Counted from the first letter of the stretch, positions 7,741 to 20,032 are shown. The stretch is 64,000 nucleotides of DNA from Variovorax sp. PBL-E5 (GCF_901827185.1 NZ_LR594671.1:2914001-2978000), one strand, 5' to 3'. Notes: generated from the sequence alone by a model not told the origin. Numbers and translations: made by a program.

Positions 7741-8400
7741 TCATTCCTTGGGCACCATGTAGCCCACGCCGCGCACGTTGCGGATCAGGTCGGCGCCCAG
7801 TTTCTTGCGCAGGCCGTGGACGTAGACCTCGACGGCATTGCTGCTGATCTCGTCCTTCCAGCTGTAGAGCTTTTCCTCGAGCTGCGCACGCGACAGCACC
7901 ATGCCGGGCCGCGCGAGCAAGGGCTCGAGCACGGCCCATTCGCGCGCGGACAGCACCACCGGCTGGCCGGCCACCATGACCTCGCGCGTCAGCGGATTGA
8001 CGCTCACGCCCATGTGCTCATAGACCGGCTCCGCCCGCCCGGAAGCGCGGCGCAGCAAGGCGCGGATGCGCGCGAGCAGCTCGTCGAGGTCGTAGGGTTT
8101 GAGCACATAGTCGTCGGCACCGGCATCCAGCCCCTCGATGCGTTGCTGCACCGAATCGCGCGCGGTCGCGATCAGCACCGGCATGCGCTGCTTGCGGGTG
8201 CGCAGCGCGCGCAGCACGTCGAGCCCGTCGCGGCGCGGCACGCCGAGGTCCAGCAGCACGAGGTCGTAGTGCTGCGTGCGCAGCGCGGTGTCGGCGGTCT
8301 CGCCGTCCTTGACCCAGTCGACCGCATACTGCTCGGCGCGCAGCAGATCGAGCACGGCTTCACCGATCATCAGATCGTCTTCGAGCAGCAGCAATCGCAT
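7741..8400 (-). CDS. OmpR-family response regulator, QseB/PmrA-like
   Basis: This 219-residue regulator has the acidic pocket LEDD, phospho-acceptor Asp51 (LVLLDLGVPRRDGLDVL), the conserved Thr/Ala switch area and Lys101 (DDYVLKPYDLDELLARI). It is joined to a winged-helix Trans_Reg_C domain (LSAREWAVLEPLLARPGMVLS...VEVYVHGLRKKLG...IRNVRGVGYM). The recognition-helix pattern SSNAVEVYVHGLRKKLG is characteristic of the QseB/PmrA/TctD branch. It is first in the operon, 58 bases after the upstream IclR gene. No CTTAAG repeat is visible before its own start, so autoregulation is not evident. Confidence 0.92.
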   Translation of the reverse strand: MRLLLLEDDLMIGEAVLDLLRAEQYAVDWVKDGETADTALRTQHYDLVLLDLGVPRRDGLDVLRALRTRKQRMPVLIATARDSVQQRIEGLDAGADDYVLKPYDLDELLARIRALLRRASGRAEPVYEHMGVSVNPLTREVMVAGQPVVLSAREWAVLEPLLARPGMVLSRAQLEEKLYSWKDEISSNAVEVYVHGLRKKLGADLIRNVRGVGYMVPKE

Positions 8401-8458
8401 CGTTCATTCACTCGCATGGGACGGTTCGAGATCGTAACGGCGGCGAAGTTCATCCGCC

Positions 8459-10536
<2,078 letters not shown>

Positions 10537-10558
10537 GGCCCGCGCTCGCCCGGCTGGC

Positions 10559-12889
10559 TCAGTTCGCGGCCTGCATGAGCTGCCACAGGCGCGCGGAACT
10601 CAGCGGCATGTCCAGATGGGGTGCGCGGTCGGCCAGATGGTTGCGGGCCAGCGCATCCGCCACCGCGTTGACGACCGCCGGCGTGGCGCCGATGGTGCCG
10701 AGTTCGCCGACGCCCTTCACGCCCAGGGGATTGTTGAGACAGGGCGTGCTCTCGTCCATTTCCATGCGGAACATCGACGCGATGATGTCCGCGCGCGGTG
10801 CGGCGTAGTCCATCAGGCTGCCGGTCAGCGGCTGACCGGTTTCGGTGTCGTACACCACGCGCTCGCACAAGGCCTGCCCGATGCCCTGGACGGCACCGCC
10901 TTCGAGCTGGCCGCGCACGATCAACGGGTTGACGACGCGGCCCACGTCATTGACCGAGGCATAGGCAACCACGCTCGCGTCGCCGGTCGGCGGATCGATC
11001 TCGACCTCGGTGATGTGGCAGCCGTTGGGCCAGGTGGGGCCCGAGACAGCGCTGGTGGAGTCGACGAAGATCTCGCGCTCCGGCTGCTTGCCTGCCAGCG
11101 CGAACAGGTCCAGTTCCAGGTCGGTGCCGGCAACCGTGAAGGCGCCGGCCGCGTAGCGAACGTCTTCGGCCGCGACTTCGAACTCTGCCGCCGCCAGCTG
11201 CTTCGCCTTGTCGATGGTCCGCTCCGCGCCCACGCGCACGGCGGAGCCGCCCGTGAAGAGCGAACGCGACCCGGCGCTGCCGAAGCCGTCGCCGCGGTCG
11301 GTGTCGCCCAGCACGATGCGGACTTTCTCGATCGGCACGCCGAAGGTGTCGACCGCCAGTTGGGCCAGGCTGGTCGCGATGCCCTGCCCCATCGCGTTGA
11401 CGGCCGAGAACACCTCGATGATGCCGTCGGCCTGGACCGAGACGGTCACGCGCTCCTCGAAGACGTTGCCGCCGGTCCATTCCAGGAAGGTGGCGATGCC
11501 GAGGCCGCGCATCTTGCCCCGGCGCTTCGACTCGGCCGCGCGGGCCTCAAAGCCCTGCCAGTCCGCCAGCGCGAGCGCCTGGTCCATGACGGATTCGAAC
11601 TGGCCCGTGTCGTAGGTCTGCTTCATCGGGTTGGTGTAGGGCATCTGCGAAGGCTGGATGAAGTTTCGCCGCCGCAGTTCGATGCGGTCGATGCCGGTCT
11701 GGCGCGCCGCTTCGTCCATCAGGCGCTCGATGGTGTAGATGGCCTCGGGCCGCCCTGCGCCGCGGTAGGCGCCGGTGGGCGCGGTGTTGGTCAACACCGC
11801 CTTGAAATGGAAATCGATGGTCTGGATGTCGTAGACGCTGGTCTGGACCCAGGGCCCGATGAGCAGCTGGATCGCGACGCCGGTGCCGGTCGCGTAGGCG
11901 CCGACATTGGCGAGCGTCCTGATGCGAAGCGCCAGGATCCGGCCTTGCGCGTCGAGTGCGAGCTCGGCCTGGGCTTCGACGTCGCGGCCGTGTGCGCTCG
12001 AGACGAATTCCTCGCTGCGGTCGGCCACCCATTTCACCGGCCGCCGTATCGCACGCGCAGCGAAGACGACGACGATGTCCTCCGGGTAGGCGCCCGTCTT
12101 CATGCCGAAGCCACCGCCGACATCGCCCACCACCACGCGCAGCTTGTCCTTGGGCAGGCCGATCGCGTCGCACACTGAATCGCGCACACCGGACGGCATC
12201 TGGGTGCTCATGCGCAGCGTCACGCGCTCCGATGCCGGGTCGAAATCGGCGAGCACCGAGCGCGGCTCGATCGTCAAGGCCACGACGCGCTGATTGACGA
12301 CATCGAGCGCGATCACGTGGCTGGCCCGGGCGAAGGCAGCGGCCGTCGCATCGCTGCTTCCATGGCGCATTTCGGCCGCGACGTTGCCGGTGGCCGTGTC
12401 GCAGACGAGCGGCGCGCCTTCGGCGGTCGCGCCGGCGAGATCGACGACCATCGGCAGCTCTTCGTAGTCGGCCACCACCGCCTCGGCGGCATCGCGTGCC
12501 TCGCGCGCCGTCTCGGCGATCACGGCAGCGACCGGCTCGCCGACGAAGCGCACCCTATCGCGGGCCAGCGCATGCCGTGGCGGCGTGGCGCAATCGGCAC
12601 CGTCCGCGCGCTTGAACCCCGCGGCGCCCGGCATGGACTTGACGCCCGCCGCGGCCAGATCCGCACCGGTCAGGACGCGCAGCACACCGGGCATGGCGAC
12701 GGCCGTCGCGGTGTCGACGGACACCAGCCGGGCATGCGGATAGGGAGAACGGACGAAGCACAGAAAGGTCTGCCCCGGCAGCCTGACGTCGTCGGTGTAG
12801 CGTCCGGCGCCGGCAAGCAGGTTTTCGTCTTCGACGCGCCGAACGGCCTGGCCGCTGCCGAAGCGCATGGGATTAGTTTCGGATGTCAC
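10559..12889 (-). CDS. CoxL-like molybdenum hydroxylase large subunit, orphan
   Basis: This is a 776-residue xanthine dehydrogenase/CO dehydrogenase large-subunit homologue that binds the molybdopterin cytosine dinucleotide cofactor. The GTG at 12889, with AAAGGA 5 bases upstream, starts VTSETNPMRFGSGQAVRRVED; the longer open frame lacks such a site. The active-site loop reads AYRGAGR, the form II type, not the AYXCSFR loop of genuine CO dehydrogenase. Conserved GGGFGMK, GDTDRGDGFGSAGSRS and GVGELGTIG regions are present. No FAD (CoxM) or 2Fe-2S (CoxS) subunit is adjacent, so partners must be encoded elsewhere. Substrate unknown; an N-heterocycle or aldehyde is possible. Confidence 0.9.
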   Translation of the reverse strand: MTSETNPMRFGSGQAVRRVEDENLLAGAGRYTDDVRLPGQTFLCFVRSPYPHARLVSVDTATAVAMPGVLRVLTGADLAAAGVKSMPGAAGFKRADGADCATPPRHALARDRVRFVGEPVAAVIAETAREARDAAEAVVADYEELPMVVDLAGATAEGAPLVCDTATGNVAAEMRHGSSDATAAAFARASHVIALDVVNQRVVALTIEPRSVLADFDPASERVTLRMSTQMPSGVRDSVCDAIGLPKDKLRVVVGDVGGGFGMKTGAYPEDIVVVFAARAIRRPVKWVADRSEEFVSSAHGRDVEAQAELALDAQGRILALRIRTLANVGAYATGTGVAIQLLIGPWVQTSVYDIQTIDFHFKAVLTNTAPTGAYRGAGRPEAIYTIERLMDEAARQTGIDRIELRRRNFIQPSQMPYTNPMKQTYDTGQFESVMDQALALADWQGFEARAAESKRRGKMRGLGIATFLEWTGGNVFEERVTVSVQADGIIEVFSAVNAMGQGIATSLAQLAVDTFGVPIEKVRIVLGDTDRGDGFGSAGSRSLFTGGSAVRVGAERTIDKAKQLAAAEFEVAAEDVRYAAGAFTVAGTDLELDLFALAGKQPEREIFVDSTSAVSGPTWPNGCHITEVEIDPPTGDASVVAYASVNDVGRVVNPLIVRGQLEGGAVQGIGQALCERVVYDTETGQPLTGSLMDYAAPRADIIASMFRMEMDESTPCLNNPLGVKGVGELGTIGATPAVVNAVADALARNHLADRAPHLDMPLSSARLWQLMQAAN

Positions 12890-13002
12890 CGTGGTCCTTT
12901 GGATCTTGCGAGCAGCTGAAAATACGAGGGGAACTATATGGGCATCGGGCACATCCTGCTTTCAAAGCGCTCATGCCGCCGAAGCCGTGTATACCTTCAA
13001 TC

Positions 13003-13755
13003 ATGCAACTGCCCTGGCTCGTTCCTGGTGAACCCCTGCCCTGCGCCGCATCGGCCTGGGGCGCAGCCGACCCTGTTCCAGGTCTTCTGGCCGCCGGCGG
13101 AGGGCTCGACGTCGCGACCCTTCTGCAGGCCTACGGCAACGGGATCTTTCCGTGGTTCAGCGAAGGCCAGCCCATCCTGTGGTGGAGCCCCGATCCGCGG
13201 ATGGTCCTGGAAGCCGCCCGGTTCAGGCTCCATCGCTCGCTGCGCAAGACGCTGGCGCGCTTCGCATCTGCCGAAGGCTGCGAGATTCGCATCGACCACG
13301 ATTTCGAGACCGTGATCGAAGCCTGCTCGCAGGCGCCGCGAGCCGGCCAGACCGGCACTTGGATCCTGCCCGAGATGGTGGATGCGTACATCGCATTGCA
13401 TCGCGCGGGGCACGCGCACAGCATCGAAACCTGGATCGACGGGGAACTCGCCGGCGGGCTGTATTGCGTGGCGATCGGGCGCGCGGTGTTCGGCGAGTCG
13501 ATGTTCGCGCACCGGGCCGACGCCTCCAAGATCGCGCTTGCGGCGCTGGTGTGCCTGTGCCGCCGGTACGACATTCCGATGATCGATTGCCAGCAGAACA
13601 CGGCCCATCTTGCCGGGCTCGGCGCGCGCGAGGTGCCGCGAGCCGACTTCCTGTCGCACGTGGCCGACAGCCGCCAGCAGACAGGCCCCGACTGGCGATT
13701 CGACCCCGTATACTGGGCAGAACTCCTGTCCGCGCGACCCTCCTTCACGACGTGA
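13003..13755 (+). CDS. aat: Leucyl/phenylalanyl-tRNA--protein transferase
   Basis: This 250-residue cytosolic enzyme transfers Leu or Phe from tRNA to proteins with N-terminal Lys or Arg, marking them for ClpAP via ClpS. It carries the family core [14 protein letters not shown] (variant here [31 protein letters not shown]), the SLRKTL helix, [16 protein letters not shown] and a GGLYGV-type strand ([18 protein letters not shown]). The ATG at 13003 starts MQLPWL, the normal N-terminus; the open frame extends further upstream without a ribosome site. Its stop overlaps the GTG of bpt (GTGA), so both N-degron transferases are translated together. Confidence 0.95.
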   Translation: MQLPWLVPGEPLPCAASAWGAADPVPGLLAAGGGLDVATLLQAYGNGIFPWFSEGQPILWWSPDPRMVLEAARFRLHRSLRKTLARFASAEGCEIRIDHDFETVIEACSQAPRAGQTGTWILPEMVDAYIALHRAGHAHSIETWIDGELAGGLYCVAIGRAVFGESMFAHRADASKIALAALVCLCRRYDIPMIDCQQNTAHLAGLGAREVPRADFLSHVADSRQQTGPDWRFDPVYWAELLSARPSFTT

Positions 13756-14501
13756 CGCACCTCAAGGATCTTCCGCTCCATACGCTGCAGTTCTACGCGA
13801 CAGCACCCTATCCGTGCAGCTACCTGCCGGACCGGCAGGCGCGCTCGCAAGTCGCCACGCCCAGCCATCTGATCCACAACGACGCCTACTCGGACCTGGT
13901 GCTGAGCGGCTTCCGACGCAGCGGGATGTTCACCTACCGGCCGTATTGCGACGGTTGCAGCGCCTGCGTCCCGCTGCGCGTGCTGGCCAAGGAATTTCAG
14001 CCCAATCGCAGCCAGCGCCGCGCCCAGAAGCGCCATGCGAACCTGCAGGCCCGCGTGCTGAAGCTCTGCTTCGTGCCCGAGCACTACCAGTTGTATCTTC
14101 GCTACCAGAATGGACGGCATGCGGGCGGTGGCATGGATCACGACAGCATCGACCAGTACACCCAGTTCCTGCTCCAAAGCCGTGTCAACTCACGGCTGGT
14201 GGAGTTCCGCGAAACAGGGCCGGACGGCAGCGTGGGCGACCTGAAGATGGTCTCCATCCTCGATGTGCTGAACGACGGGCTCTCCGCCGTCTACACCTTC
14301 TATGAGCCCGATGCAGGTGCGGGCTACGGCACCTACAGCGTTCTCTGGCAGATCGAACAGGCGCGCAAGCTCGATCTCGCGCACGTCTACCTCGGCTACT
14401 GGATCGAGGGCAGCGCCAAGATGAACTACAAGGCGCGGTTCGGCCCGCACGAAGTGCTGATCGACAACCGCTGGCAGGCATCCGAGCATTTCACGAAGTA
14501 A
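13752..14501 (+). CDS. bpt: Aspartate/glutamate leucyltransferase (bacterial protein transferase)
   Basis: This 249-residue homologue of the arginyltransferase family is the bacterial Bpt branch, which attaches Leu to N-terminal Asp or Glu. The N-terminal Cys cluster [12 protein letters not shown] and the RSQRRAQKR segment are diagnostic. The GNAT-like core contains [37 protein letters not shown]. It starts with GTG inside the stop of aat (four-base overlap), so expression depends on aat translation. Together they extend the Leu/N-degron rule to both basic and acidic N-termini. Confidence 0.94.
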   Translation: MTHLKDLPLHTLQFYATAPYPCSYLPDRQARSQVATPSHLIHNDAYSDLVLSGFRRSGMFTYRPYCDGCSACVPLRVLAKEFQPNRSQRRAQKRHANLQARVLKLCFVPEHYQLYLRYQNGRHAGGGMDHDSIDQYTQFLLQSRVNSRLVEFRETGPDGSVGDLKMVSILDVLNDGLSAVYTFYEPDAGAGYGTYSVLWQIEQARKLDLAHVYLGYWIEGSAKMNYKARFGPHEVLIDNRWQASEHFTK

Positions 14502-14529
14502 AATCGCGACCGGTCCACCCGCGTTGCCC

Positions 14530-15324
14530 ATGAGAAAACCACAATCCGACGTTCCAGCCGTGCCCGTCATCCAGGTGATCGAGCGCATGTTCTCGCTGAT
14601 CGACGTGCTGGCGTCGCGTGAAGAGGCCATCTCGCTGAAGGAAATCAGCGAAAAGACCGGACTTCACCCCTCCACCACCCACCGCATCCTGAACGATCTT
14701 GCGATCGGTCGTTTTGTCGACCGTCCCGAAGCGGGCAGCTATCGGCTGGGCATGCGCCTGCTGGAACTCGGCAACCTGGTCAAGGGGCGGCTCAATGTGC
14801 GCGATGCCGCCATGACGCCGATGCGCGAACTCCACAAGCTGACCCAGCAGCCCGTCAATCTCAGCATGCGGCAAGGCGATGAGATCATCTACGTCGAGCG
14901 CGCCTACAGCGAACGCTCCGGCATGCAGGTGGTTCGCGCCATCGGCGGTCGGGCACCGCTGCATCTCACGTCCACCGGCAAGCTGTTTCTCGCGCTCGAC
15001 GACCCGCAGCGCGTGCGCAGCTACGCCACACGAACCGGCCTAGCGGGCCACACACGCAACAGCATCACGCAATTGCCGGCGCTGGAGCGGGAGCTGTCCA
15101 AGGCGCGCCAGTACGGCATTGCACGGGACAACGAGGAGCTCGAACTCGGCGTGCGCTGCATGGCGGCAGGCATCTACGACGACCAGGGCAAGCTGATTGC
15201 AGGCCTGTCGATTTCGGCGCCGGCGGATCGGCTGGACGATGGCTGGCTGCCCAAACTGCAGGCCACGGCCAACGAAATCTCGAGTGCGCTGGGCTACAAG
15301 GTGAACACGCCGGCAGCGGCCTGA
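14530..15324 (+). CDS. IclR-family transcriptional regulator
   Basis: This 264-residue protein has an N-terminal winged helix (QVIERMFSLIDVLASREEAISLKEISEKTGLHPSTTHRIL). A GAF-like IclR effector domain follows (LRELHKLTQQPVNLS, YVERAYSERSG, HLTSTGKLFLA, ARDNEELELGVRCMAAGIYD). The ATG at 14530 is preferred to an in-frame TTG at 14524. It begins 28 bases after bpt and may be cotranscribed with aat-bpt. In many Comamonadaceae an IclR gene sits here, but its target is not evident from the window. It is unlike the PobR-type protein at 8.5-9.2 kb. Confidence 0.88.
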   Translation: MRKPQSDVPAVPVIQVIERMFSLIDVLASREEAISLKEISEKTGLHPSTTHRILNDLAIGRFVDRPEAGSYRLGMRLLELGNLVKGRLNVRDAAMTPMRELHKLTQQPVNLSMRQGDEIIYVERAYSERSGMQVVRAIGGRAPLHLTSTGKLFLALDDPQRVRSYATRTGLAGHTRNSITQLPALERELSKARQYGIARDNEELELGVRCMAAGIYDDQGKLIAGLSISAPADRLDDGWLPKLQATANEISSALGYKVNTPAAA

Positions 15325-15333
15325 CCCGCCCTC

Positions 15334-15360
15334 GCGCTTTGCGCCTGGAAGCGCAAGCGC
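15334..15360. terminator. GC-rich hairpin between convergent iclR and pbpG genes
   Basis: GCGCTT/AAGCGC and GCGC/GCGC form a 10-bp stem with one bulged T and a 6-base loop between two convergent genes. There is no T-run on either side, so bidirectional termination is only possible. Confidence 0.35.
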
Positions 15361-15375
15361 AAGCGCAGGAGGGCC

Positions 15376-16560
15376 TCAACCCGCAATGTGCGCTGCGATG
15401 TTCTGCTGCGCGGCCGACGTGCCCATCGTGTGATTGGCTTCGACCCAGCGCCGAACGCGCTCGGCGTCGGCAATGCGGCTCAGCTTGCCGGCAGAGTCGA
15501 GGAATACCATGATCAGCTTGCGACCGGCGATCCGAGCCTGCATCACGAGGCATTGTCCTGCCTCGTTGATGAAGCCGGTCTTCTGGACACCGATGTCCCA
15601 GTCCGGGTTCTTGACGAGACGGTTCGTCGTGTTGAACTGGAGCACGCGATTGCCGACTTCCACCTGGTATTCCGGCGACGTGGTCAGCTCACGCACGGTG
15701 GCATCGGCGTAGGCTGCGTTGACCAGCAACGCCAGATCCTGGGCGCTCGACTGGTTGCGGCTCGACAACCCGGTCGGCTCGACGTAGCGGGTGTCTTTCA
15801 TGCCGAGCATCCTGGCCTTGGCGTTCATGACGCTCACGAAAGTGGCCAGCCCACCCGGATAGGTGCGCCCGAGTGCATGCGCCGCACGGTTTTCGCTCGA
15901 CATCAGTGCAAGGTGCAGGAGTTCACCGCGCGGCAGGGTCGTGCCGACGGTCAGCCGCGAGCTGCTTCGCTTTTCCGTATCAACATCGTCCTGCGTAATG
16001 GTGATCAGTTCATCGGAGGGCAGGCGCGCCTCGCTCACGATCAGGCCGGTCATGAGCTTGGTCAGCGAAGCGATCGGCAGCACGGCATGGTCATTCTTGC
16101 TGAAGAGCACCTCGCGCGTGTCCTGGTCGATCACCAGTGCCGCGCTGGATTTCAGATCGAGGGCGTCCTCCGTGCTGTGCAGGCCGGCCAGTTGGCCATA
16201 GGACAGATGAGGCGCCTCAGGCACCCGAACCACCGACCGCCGCTGCACCGCGACTACGGTCTTGCCGCCCCTCTTGCGAATGGTGGCCACCACGTTGCGG
16301 CCACCGCTCACGACCCGCTCCCGCGCGGCGCGCTCGCTGCCGCCCTTGCGCCTGGAAGCGACGGTATGCGAGACCGCAGCGGCGGTGTGCACCTTTCGCT
16401 TGCTGTCCACGCTGACCTGGACTTTCTTGGTAGCCGGCGCCTTCTTGGCGGCATTGGCGGCAGGCAGAAAAAACGCCGTGGCGCAAAGCGCGACGGCGAC
16501 GAGGCGAAGAGCAGGCAGAAACCGCTGGCTGGAAACTCGATGGAAGCGGGCTTCAGGCAT
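15376..16560 (-). CDS. pbpG: D-alanyl-D-alanine endopeptidase, PBP7/8-like
   Basis: This 394-residue periplasmic serine peptidase of the S11 family cleaves D-Ala-mDAP cross-links. The ATG at 16560 has GGAGAG upstream, and the product starts with a signal peptide ending ANA near residue 37. A basic Lys/Arg/Val-rich region of about 75 residues precedes the catalytic domain. The motifs SLTK (Ser165, Lys168), SEN (222-224) and KTG (327-329) are all present. The basic linker is longer than in Escherichia coli PBP7 and may bind the envelope. The gene lies downstream of the leuA pair with 116 bases between them and probably has its own promoter. Confidence 0.92.
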   Translation of the reverse strand: MPEARFHRVSSQRFLPALRLVAVALCATAFFLPAANAAKKAPATKKVQVSVDSKRKVHTAAAVSHTVASRRKGGSERAARERVVSGGRNVVATIRKRGGKTVVAVQRRSVVRVPEAPHLSYGQLAGLHSTEDALDLKSSAALVIDQDTREVLFSKNDHAVLPIASLTKLMTGLIVSEARLPSDELITITQDDVDTEKRSSSRLTVGTTLPRGELLHLALMSSENRAAHALGRTYPGGLATFVSVMNAKARMLGMKDTRYVEPTGLSSRNQSSAQDLALLVNAAYADATVRELTTSPEYQVEVGNRVLQFNTTNRLVKNPDWDIGVQKTGFINEAGQCLVMQARIAGRKLIMVFLDSAGKLSRIADAERVRRWVEANHTMGTSAAQQNIAAHIAG

Positions 16561-16676
16561 TAAAAACTCTCCAGCGGCGACGAAAGAAAACCGCAGTGTA
16601 TCGAAATCGAAAAAGACACGCAATATCAGTTACTTGCATCCTCTTCTTCATTCGAAAGCAAGGATCACGCAAAAAC

Positions 16677-18215
16677 CTAACCTTGTGCCGCTACTCTCTC
16701 AGCTTGGCTCTGTAACTTATTGAGTGCACTCAAGTAAGCCTTGGCCGACGCCACCACGATGTCAGGATCGGCGCCCACCCCATTGACCACCCGTCCGGCA
16801 TTCTGCAATCGCACGGTGACCTCGCCCTGACTCTCCGTCGACCCGCTGATCGCATTCACCGAATAGAGCACCATCTCGGCACCGCTCTTGACGTGCGCCT
16901 CGATGGCCTTCAATGACGCGTCGACCGGACCGTTGCCATCCGACTCGCCCGTGACTTCCTTGCCTCGCACGGTGAAGACGACGCGGGCCTGAGGCCGCTC
17001 GCCGGTTTCACTGTGTTGCGACAGAGACACAAAACCGAACTGCTCAGCAACGTGCGACAACTCCTCGTCGCTGACGAGCGCGAGGATGTCTTCGTCAAAT
17101 ATTTCACTTTTCCGGTCGGCGAGTTCCTTGAAGCGCGCGAACGCCGCATTGATGTCACCCTCGCTCTCCATTGTCACGCCAAGTTCGAGCAGGCGCTGCT
17201 TGAACGCGTTGCGCCCACTGAGCTTGCCCAGCACGATCTTGTTGGCGCTCCAGCCTACATCTTCGGCGCGCATGATTTCGTAGGTGTCGCGGGCCTTGAG
17301 CACGCCATCCTGGTGGATCCCCGAGGCATGCGCGAAGGCGTTGGCCCCCACCACGGCCTTGTTGGGCTGGACCACGAAGCCGGTCGTCTGGCTGACCATG
17401 CGGCTCGCCGCCACGATGTGCCGGGTATCGATGGCCAGGTCCAGGCCGAAGTAGTCCTTGCGGGTCTTCACCGCCATAACGATCTCCTCGAGCGAGCAGT
17501 TGCCCGCGCGCTCGCCGAGCCCGTTGATCGTGCATTCGACCTGCCGGGCGCCGCCGATCTTCACGCCCGCCAGGGAGTTCGCGACGGCCATGCCCAGGTC
17601 GTTGTGACAATGCACCGACCAGACCGCCTTGTCGCTGTTCGGAATGCGCTCGCGCAGGTCTCGAATGAAGTTGCCGTAGAGCTCCGGGATGGCGTAGCCC
17701 ACCGTGTCGGGGACATTGATGGTCGTCGCACCTTCCTGGATGACGGCCTCGAGGACGCGACACAGGAAGTCCGGATCGCTGCGATAGCCGTCCTCGGGAC
17801 TGAACTCGACATCAGCGATCAGGTTGCGCGCGAAGCGCACCGAGAGCCGCGCTTGCTCGAACACTTCGTCCGGCGTCATTCGCAGTTTCTTTTCCATGTG
17901 CAGCGGCGAGGTCGCGATGAAGGTATGGATGCGGCCGTTGGCTGCGCCCTTGAGCGCCGCTGCCGCGCGCGAGATGTCGCGATCGTTGGCGCGCGAAAGA
18001 CCGCACACGGTCGAATCCTTGATGGCGTTGGCAATCGCCACCACAGCGTCGAAATCGCCGTTCGAGCTGGCAGGAAAGCCCGCCTCGATGACGTCGACCC
18101 GCAGGCGCTCCAGCAAGCGCGCGATGCGCAGCTTCTCATCCTTGGTCATGGAGGCGCCCGGGGACTGCTCGCCATCGCGCAAGGTGGTGTCGAAAATGAT
18201 GAGTTTGTCGGCCAT
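16677..18215 (-). CDS. leuA: 2-isopropylmalate synthase, short (type I) form
   Basis: This 512-residue enzyme condenses acetyl-CoA with 2-oxoisovalerate, the first step of leucine synthesis. The HMGL-like TIM barrel starts at once with [12 protein letters not shown] (metal and substrate residues Arg13, Asp14). It contains [17 protein letters not shown] with the catalytic His-Asn, [17 protein letters not shown] and [10 protein letters not shown]. The last ~120 residues form the regulatory LeuA dimer domain, which binds leucine. It follows the other leuA by 18 bases on the same transcript. The first gene belongs to a different class, so this operon carries both kinds of synthase. Confidence 0.93.
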   Translation of the reverse strand: MADKLIIFDTTLRDGEQSPGASMTKDEKLRIARLLERLRVDVIEAGFPASSNGDFDAVVAIANAIKDSTVCGLSRANDRDISRAAAALKGAANGRIHTFIATSPLHMEKKLRMTPDEVFEQARLSVRFARNLIADVEFSPEDGYRSDPDFLCRVLEAVIQEGATTINVPDTVGYAIPELYGNFIRDLRERIPNSDKAVWSVHCHNDLGMAVANSLAGVKIGGARQVECTINGLGERAGNCSLEEIVMAVKTRKDYFGLDLAIDTRHIVAASRMVSQTTGFVVQPNKAVVGANAFAHASGIHQDGVLKARDTYEIMRAEDVGWSANKIVLGKLSGRNAFKQRLLELGVTMESEGDINAAFARFKELADRKSEIFDEDILALVSDEELSHVAEQFGFVSLSQHSETGERPQARVVFTVRGKEVTGESDGNGPVDASLKAIEAHVKSGAEMVLYSVNAISGSTESQGEVTVRLQNAGRVVNGVGADPDIVVASAKAYLSALNKLQSQAERVAAQG

Positions 18216-18233
18216 CGTGGATCTCCAGAATCT

Positions 18234-19937
18234 TTATGCGGGCTCAGCCAAGGATTGTGCGCTGCGCGCACCCTGCGCCCGCGCCCGCTGCAATCCCGAG
18301 ACGATGGCTTTGAGCGACGCTGAAATGATGTTGGCGTCCATGCCGACGCCGAACAGCGTCGTCCTCTCGTCCACGCGCAGTTCGAGGTAGGCGACAGCCT
18401 GCGCGTCCGCGCCCGCGCCAATCGCGTGCTGGTGATAGTCGATCACGCGAATCGAATGCCCGGTGGCGCTGGCCAGGGCGTGGATGAAGGCATCGATCGG
18501 TCCGTTGCCGCGACCTTCGATCCGTCTGATTTCGCCCTCCCACGCCAGGTCCGCATGCAACACGACCGAGGCAGAAGCCCCCTCGCCCTGCTCTTCGAGC
18601 ACGCGGTGTTGCGGTCCGGGTTCGTCCTTGACCCGATATTCGCGCTCGAACAATTGCCACAGGTCCGCCGCGGTGAGTTCCTTGCCGGCGACATCCATCA
18701 CGCGCTGAACCGTCTGGCTGAACTCCATCTGCAGGCGCCGCGGCAGCTCGAGCCCGTATTCGCTCTCGAGCAGATAGGCGATGCCGCCTTTGCCGGACTG
18801 GCTGTTGACGCGGATCACGGCCTCGTAGCTGCGGCCCAGATCCTTCGGATCGACGGGGAGGTAGGGCATGTCCCAGATGTCGCCCTCCTTGCGCGCGGCG
18901 AAGGCCTTCTTGATCGCATCCTGATGCGAGCCGGAGAAGGACGTGTAGACCAGATCGCCCACATAGGGATGCCGCGGATGCACTGGCAACTGATTGCAAT
19001 GCTCGACAGCGGTGCGGATCTCGTCGATGTTCGAGAAGTCGAGTTCGGGCGACACGCCTTGCGTGTAGAGATTGAGCGCGACATTCACCAGATCGAGGTT
19101 GCCGGTGCGCTCGCCGTTGCCGAACAGGCAGCCCTCGATGCGATCGGCGCCCGCCATCAGTGCGAATTCGCCGGCCGCCGTGCCCGTGCCGCGGTCGTTG
19201 TGCGGGTGGACCGACAGCACGATCGCGTCGCGGCGTGCGAGATGACGATGCATCCACTCGATCATGTCGGCGAAGATGTTGGGCGTCGAGTGCTCGACGG
19301 TCGAAGGCAGGTTGACGATGCACTTGCGCTCCGGCGTCGGCGCCCAGACCGCGGTGACCGCGTCGACCACGCGCTTGGAAAAGCCGAGGTCGGTACCCGA
19401 GAACATCTCGGGCGAATACTGGAACGTCCATCGGGTTGCGGGCTGTTTGGCGGCGAGTTCGTTGAACATGCGCGCATGGTTGGCCGCGAGTTCGACGATC
19501 TCGTCTTCATCCATCCCGAGGACAACGCGGCGCATCACCGGTGCCACGGCGTTGTACAGATGCACGATCGCACGCGGCACGCCTTGCAGCGCCTCGAAGG
19601 TGCGCTCGATCAGATGGTCGCGCGCCTGCGTGAGCACCTGGATCGTCACGTCATCCGGGATGCGGTCTTCCTCGATCAGCTTGCGGATGAAGTCGAACTC
19701 GATCTGCGAAGCCGAGGGAAAGCCGACCTCGATTTCCTTGAAGCCGATCGCGACCAGCATCTCGAACATGCGCATCTTGCGTGCGATGTCCATGGGCTCC
19801 ACCAGCGCCTGATTGCCATCGCGCAGATCGGTCGACAGCCAGATGGGGGCCCGGGTCAGCACGGTGTCGGGCCAGGTGCGATCCTTGAGACCGATGGGCG
19901 CGGTGGCGCGGTACTTGCGGTTGGGTTGCTTCAACAT
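18234..19937 (-). CDS. leuA: 2-isopropylmalate synthase, long (type II) form
   Basis: This 567-residue enzyme has the N-terminal extension [17 protein letters not shown] seen in the actinobacterial/betaproteobacterial branch. The catalytic segment [16 protein letters not shown] follows near residue 35. Other visible features are [39 protein letters not shown] (His-x-His metal ligand and GNGERTGN), [10 protein letters not shown], and a C-terminal allosteric domain. It is the first gene after a candidate leucine attenuator, 96 bases from the leader stop, so its transcription is probably set by charged tRNA-Leu. The second leuA follows after 18 bases. Which enzyme carries the main flux cannot be told from sequence. 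Confidence 0.93.
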   Translation of the reverse strand: MLKQPNRKYRATAPIGLKDRTWPDTVLTRAPIWLSTDLRDGNQALVEPMDIARKMRMFEMLVAIGFKEIEVGFPSASQIEFDFIRKLIEEDRIPDDVTIQVLTQARDHLIERTFEALQGVPRAIVHLYNAVAPVMRRVVLGMDEDEIVELAANHARMFNELAAKQPATRWTFQYSPEMFSGTDLGFSKRVVDAVTAVWAPTPERKCIVNLPSTVEHSTPNIFADMIEWMHRHLARRDAIVLSVHPHNDRGTGTAAGEFALMAGADRIEGCLFGNGERTGNLDLVNVALNLYTQGVSPELDFSNIDEIRTAVEHCNQLPVHPRHPYVGDLVYTSFSGSHQDAIKKAFAARKEGDIWDMPYLPVDPKDLGRSYEAVIRVNSQSGKGGIAYLLESEYGLELPRRLQMEFSQTVQRVMDVAGKELTAADLWQLFEREYRVKDEPGPQHRVLEEQGEGASASVVLHADLAWEGEIRRIEGRGNGPIDAFIHALASATGHSIRVIDYHQHAIGAGADAQAVAYLELRVDERTTLFGVGMDANIISASLKAIVSGLQRARAQGARSAQSLAEPA

Positions 19938-19982
19938 CTGGTATTTCTCGCTGTGGTGGGTCAGCCAGCAACCCCAAACAGA

Positions 19983-20011
19983 ACGGCCCGTTGCTGGTGC
20001 ATACGGGCCGT
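19983..20011 (-). terminator. Attenuator hairpin in front of leuA
   Basis: On the minus strand ACGGCCCGT (20011-20003) pairs perfectly with ACGGGCCGT (19991-19983) around an 11-base loop, followed by the modest tract TCTGTTT. Six bases of the leader coding region, ACGGGC at 20049-20044, can pair with GCCCGT of the first arm, giving a mutually exclusive antiterminator. Confidence 0.6.
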
Positions 20012-20032
20012 GAGGAGGGAATTGCGCGTGCG

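Noticed and set aside
10616..12178. A 520-codon frame antisense to the CoxL-like gene
   Set aside because: Shadow of a well-conserved gene, with high Asp/His/Arg content and no recognisable domain.
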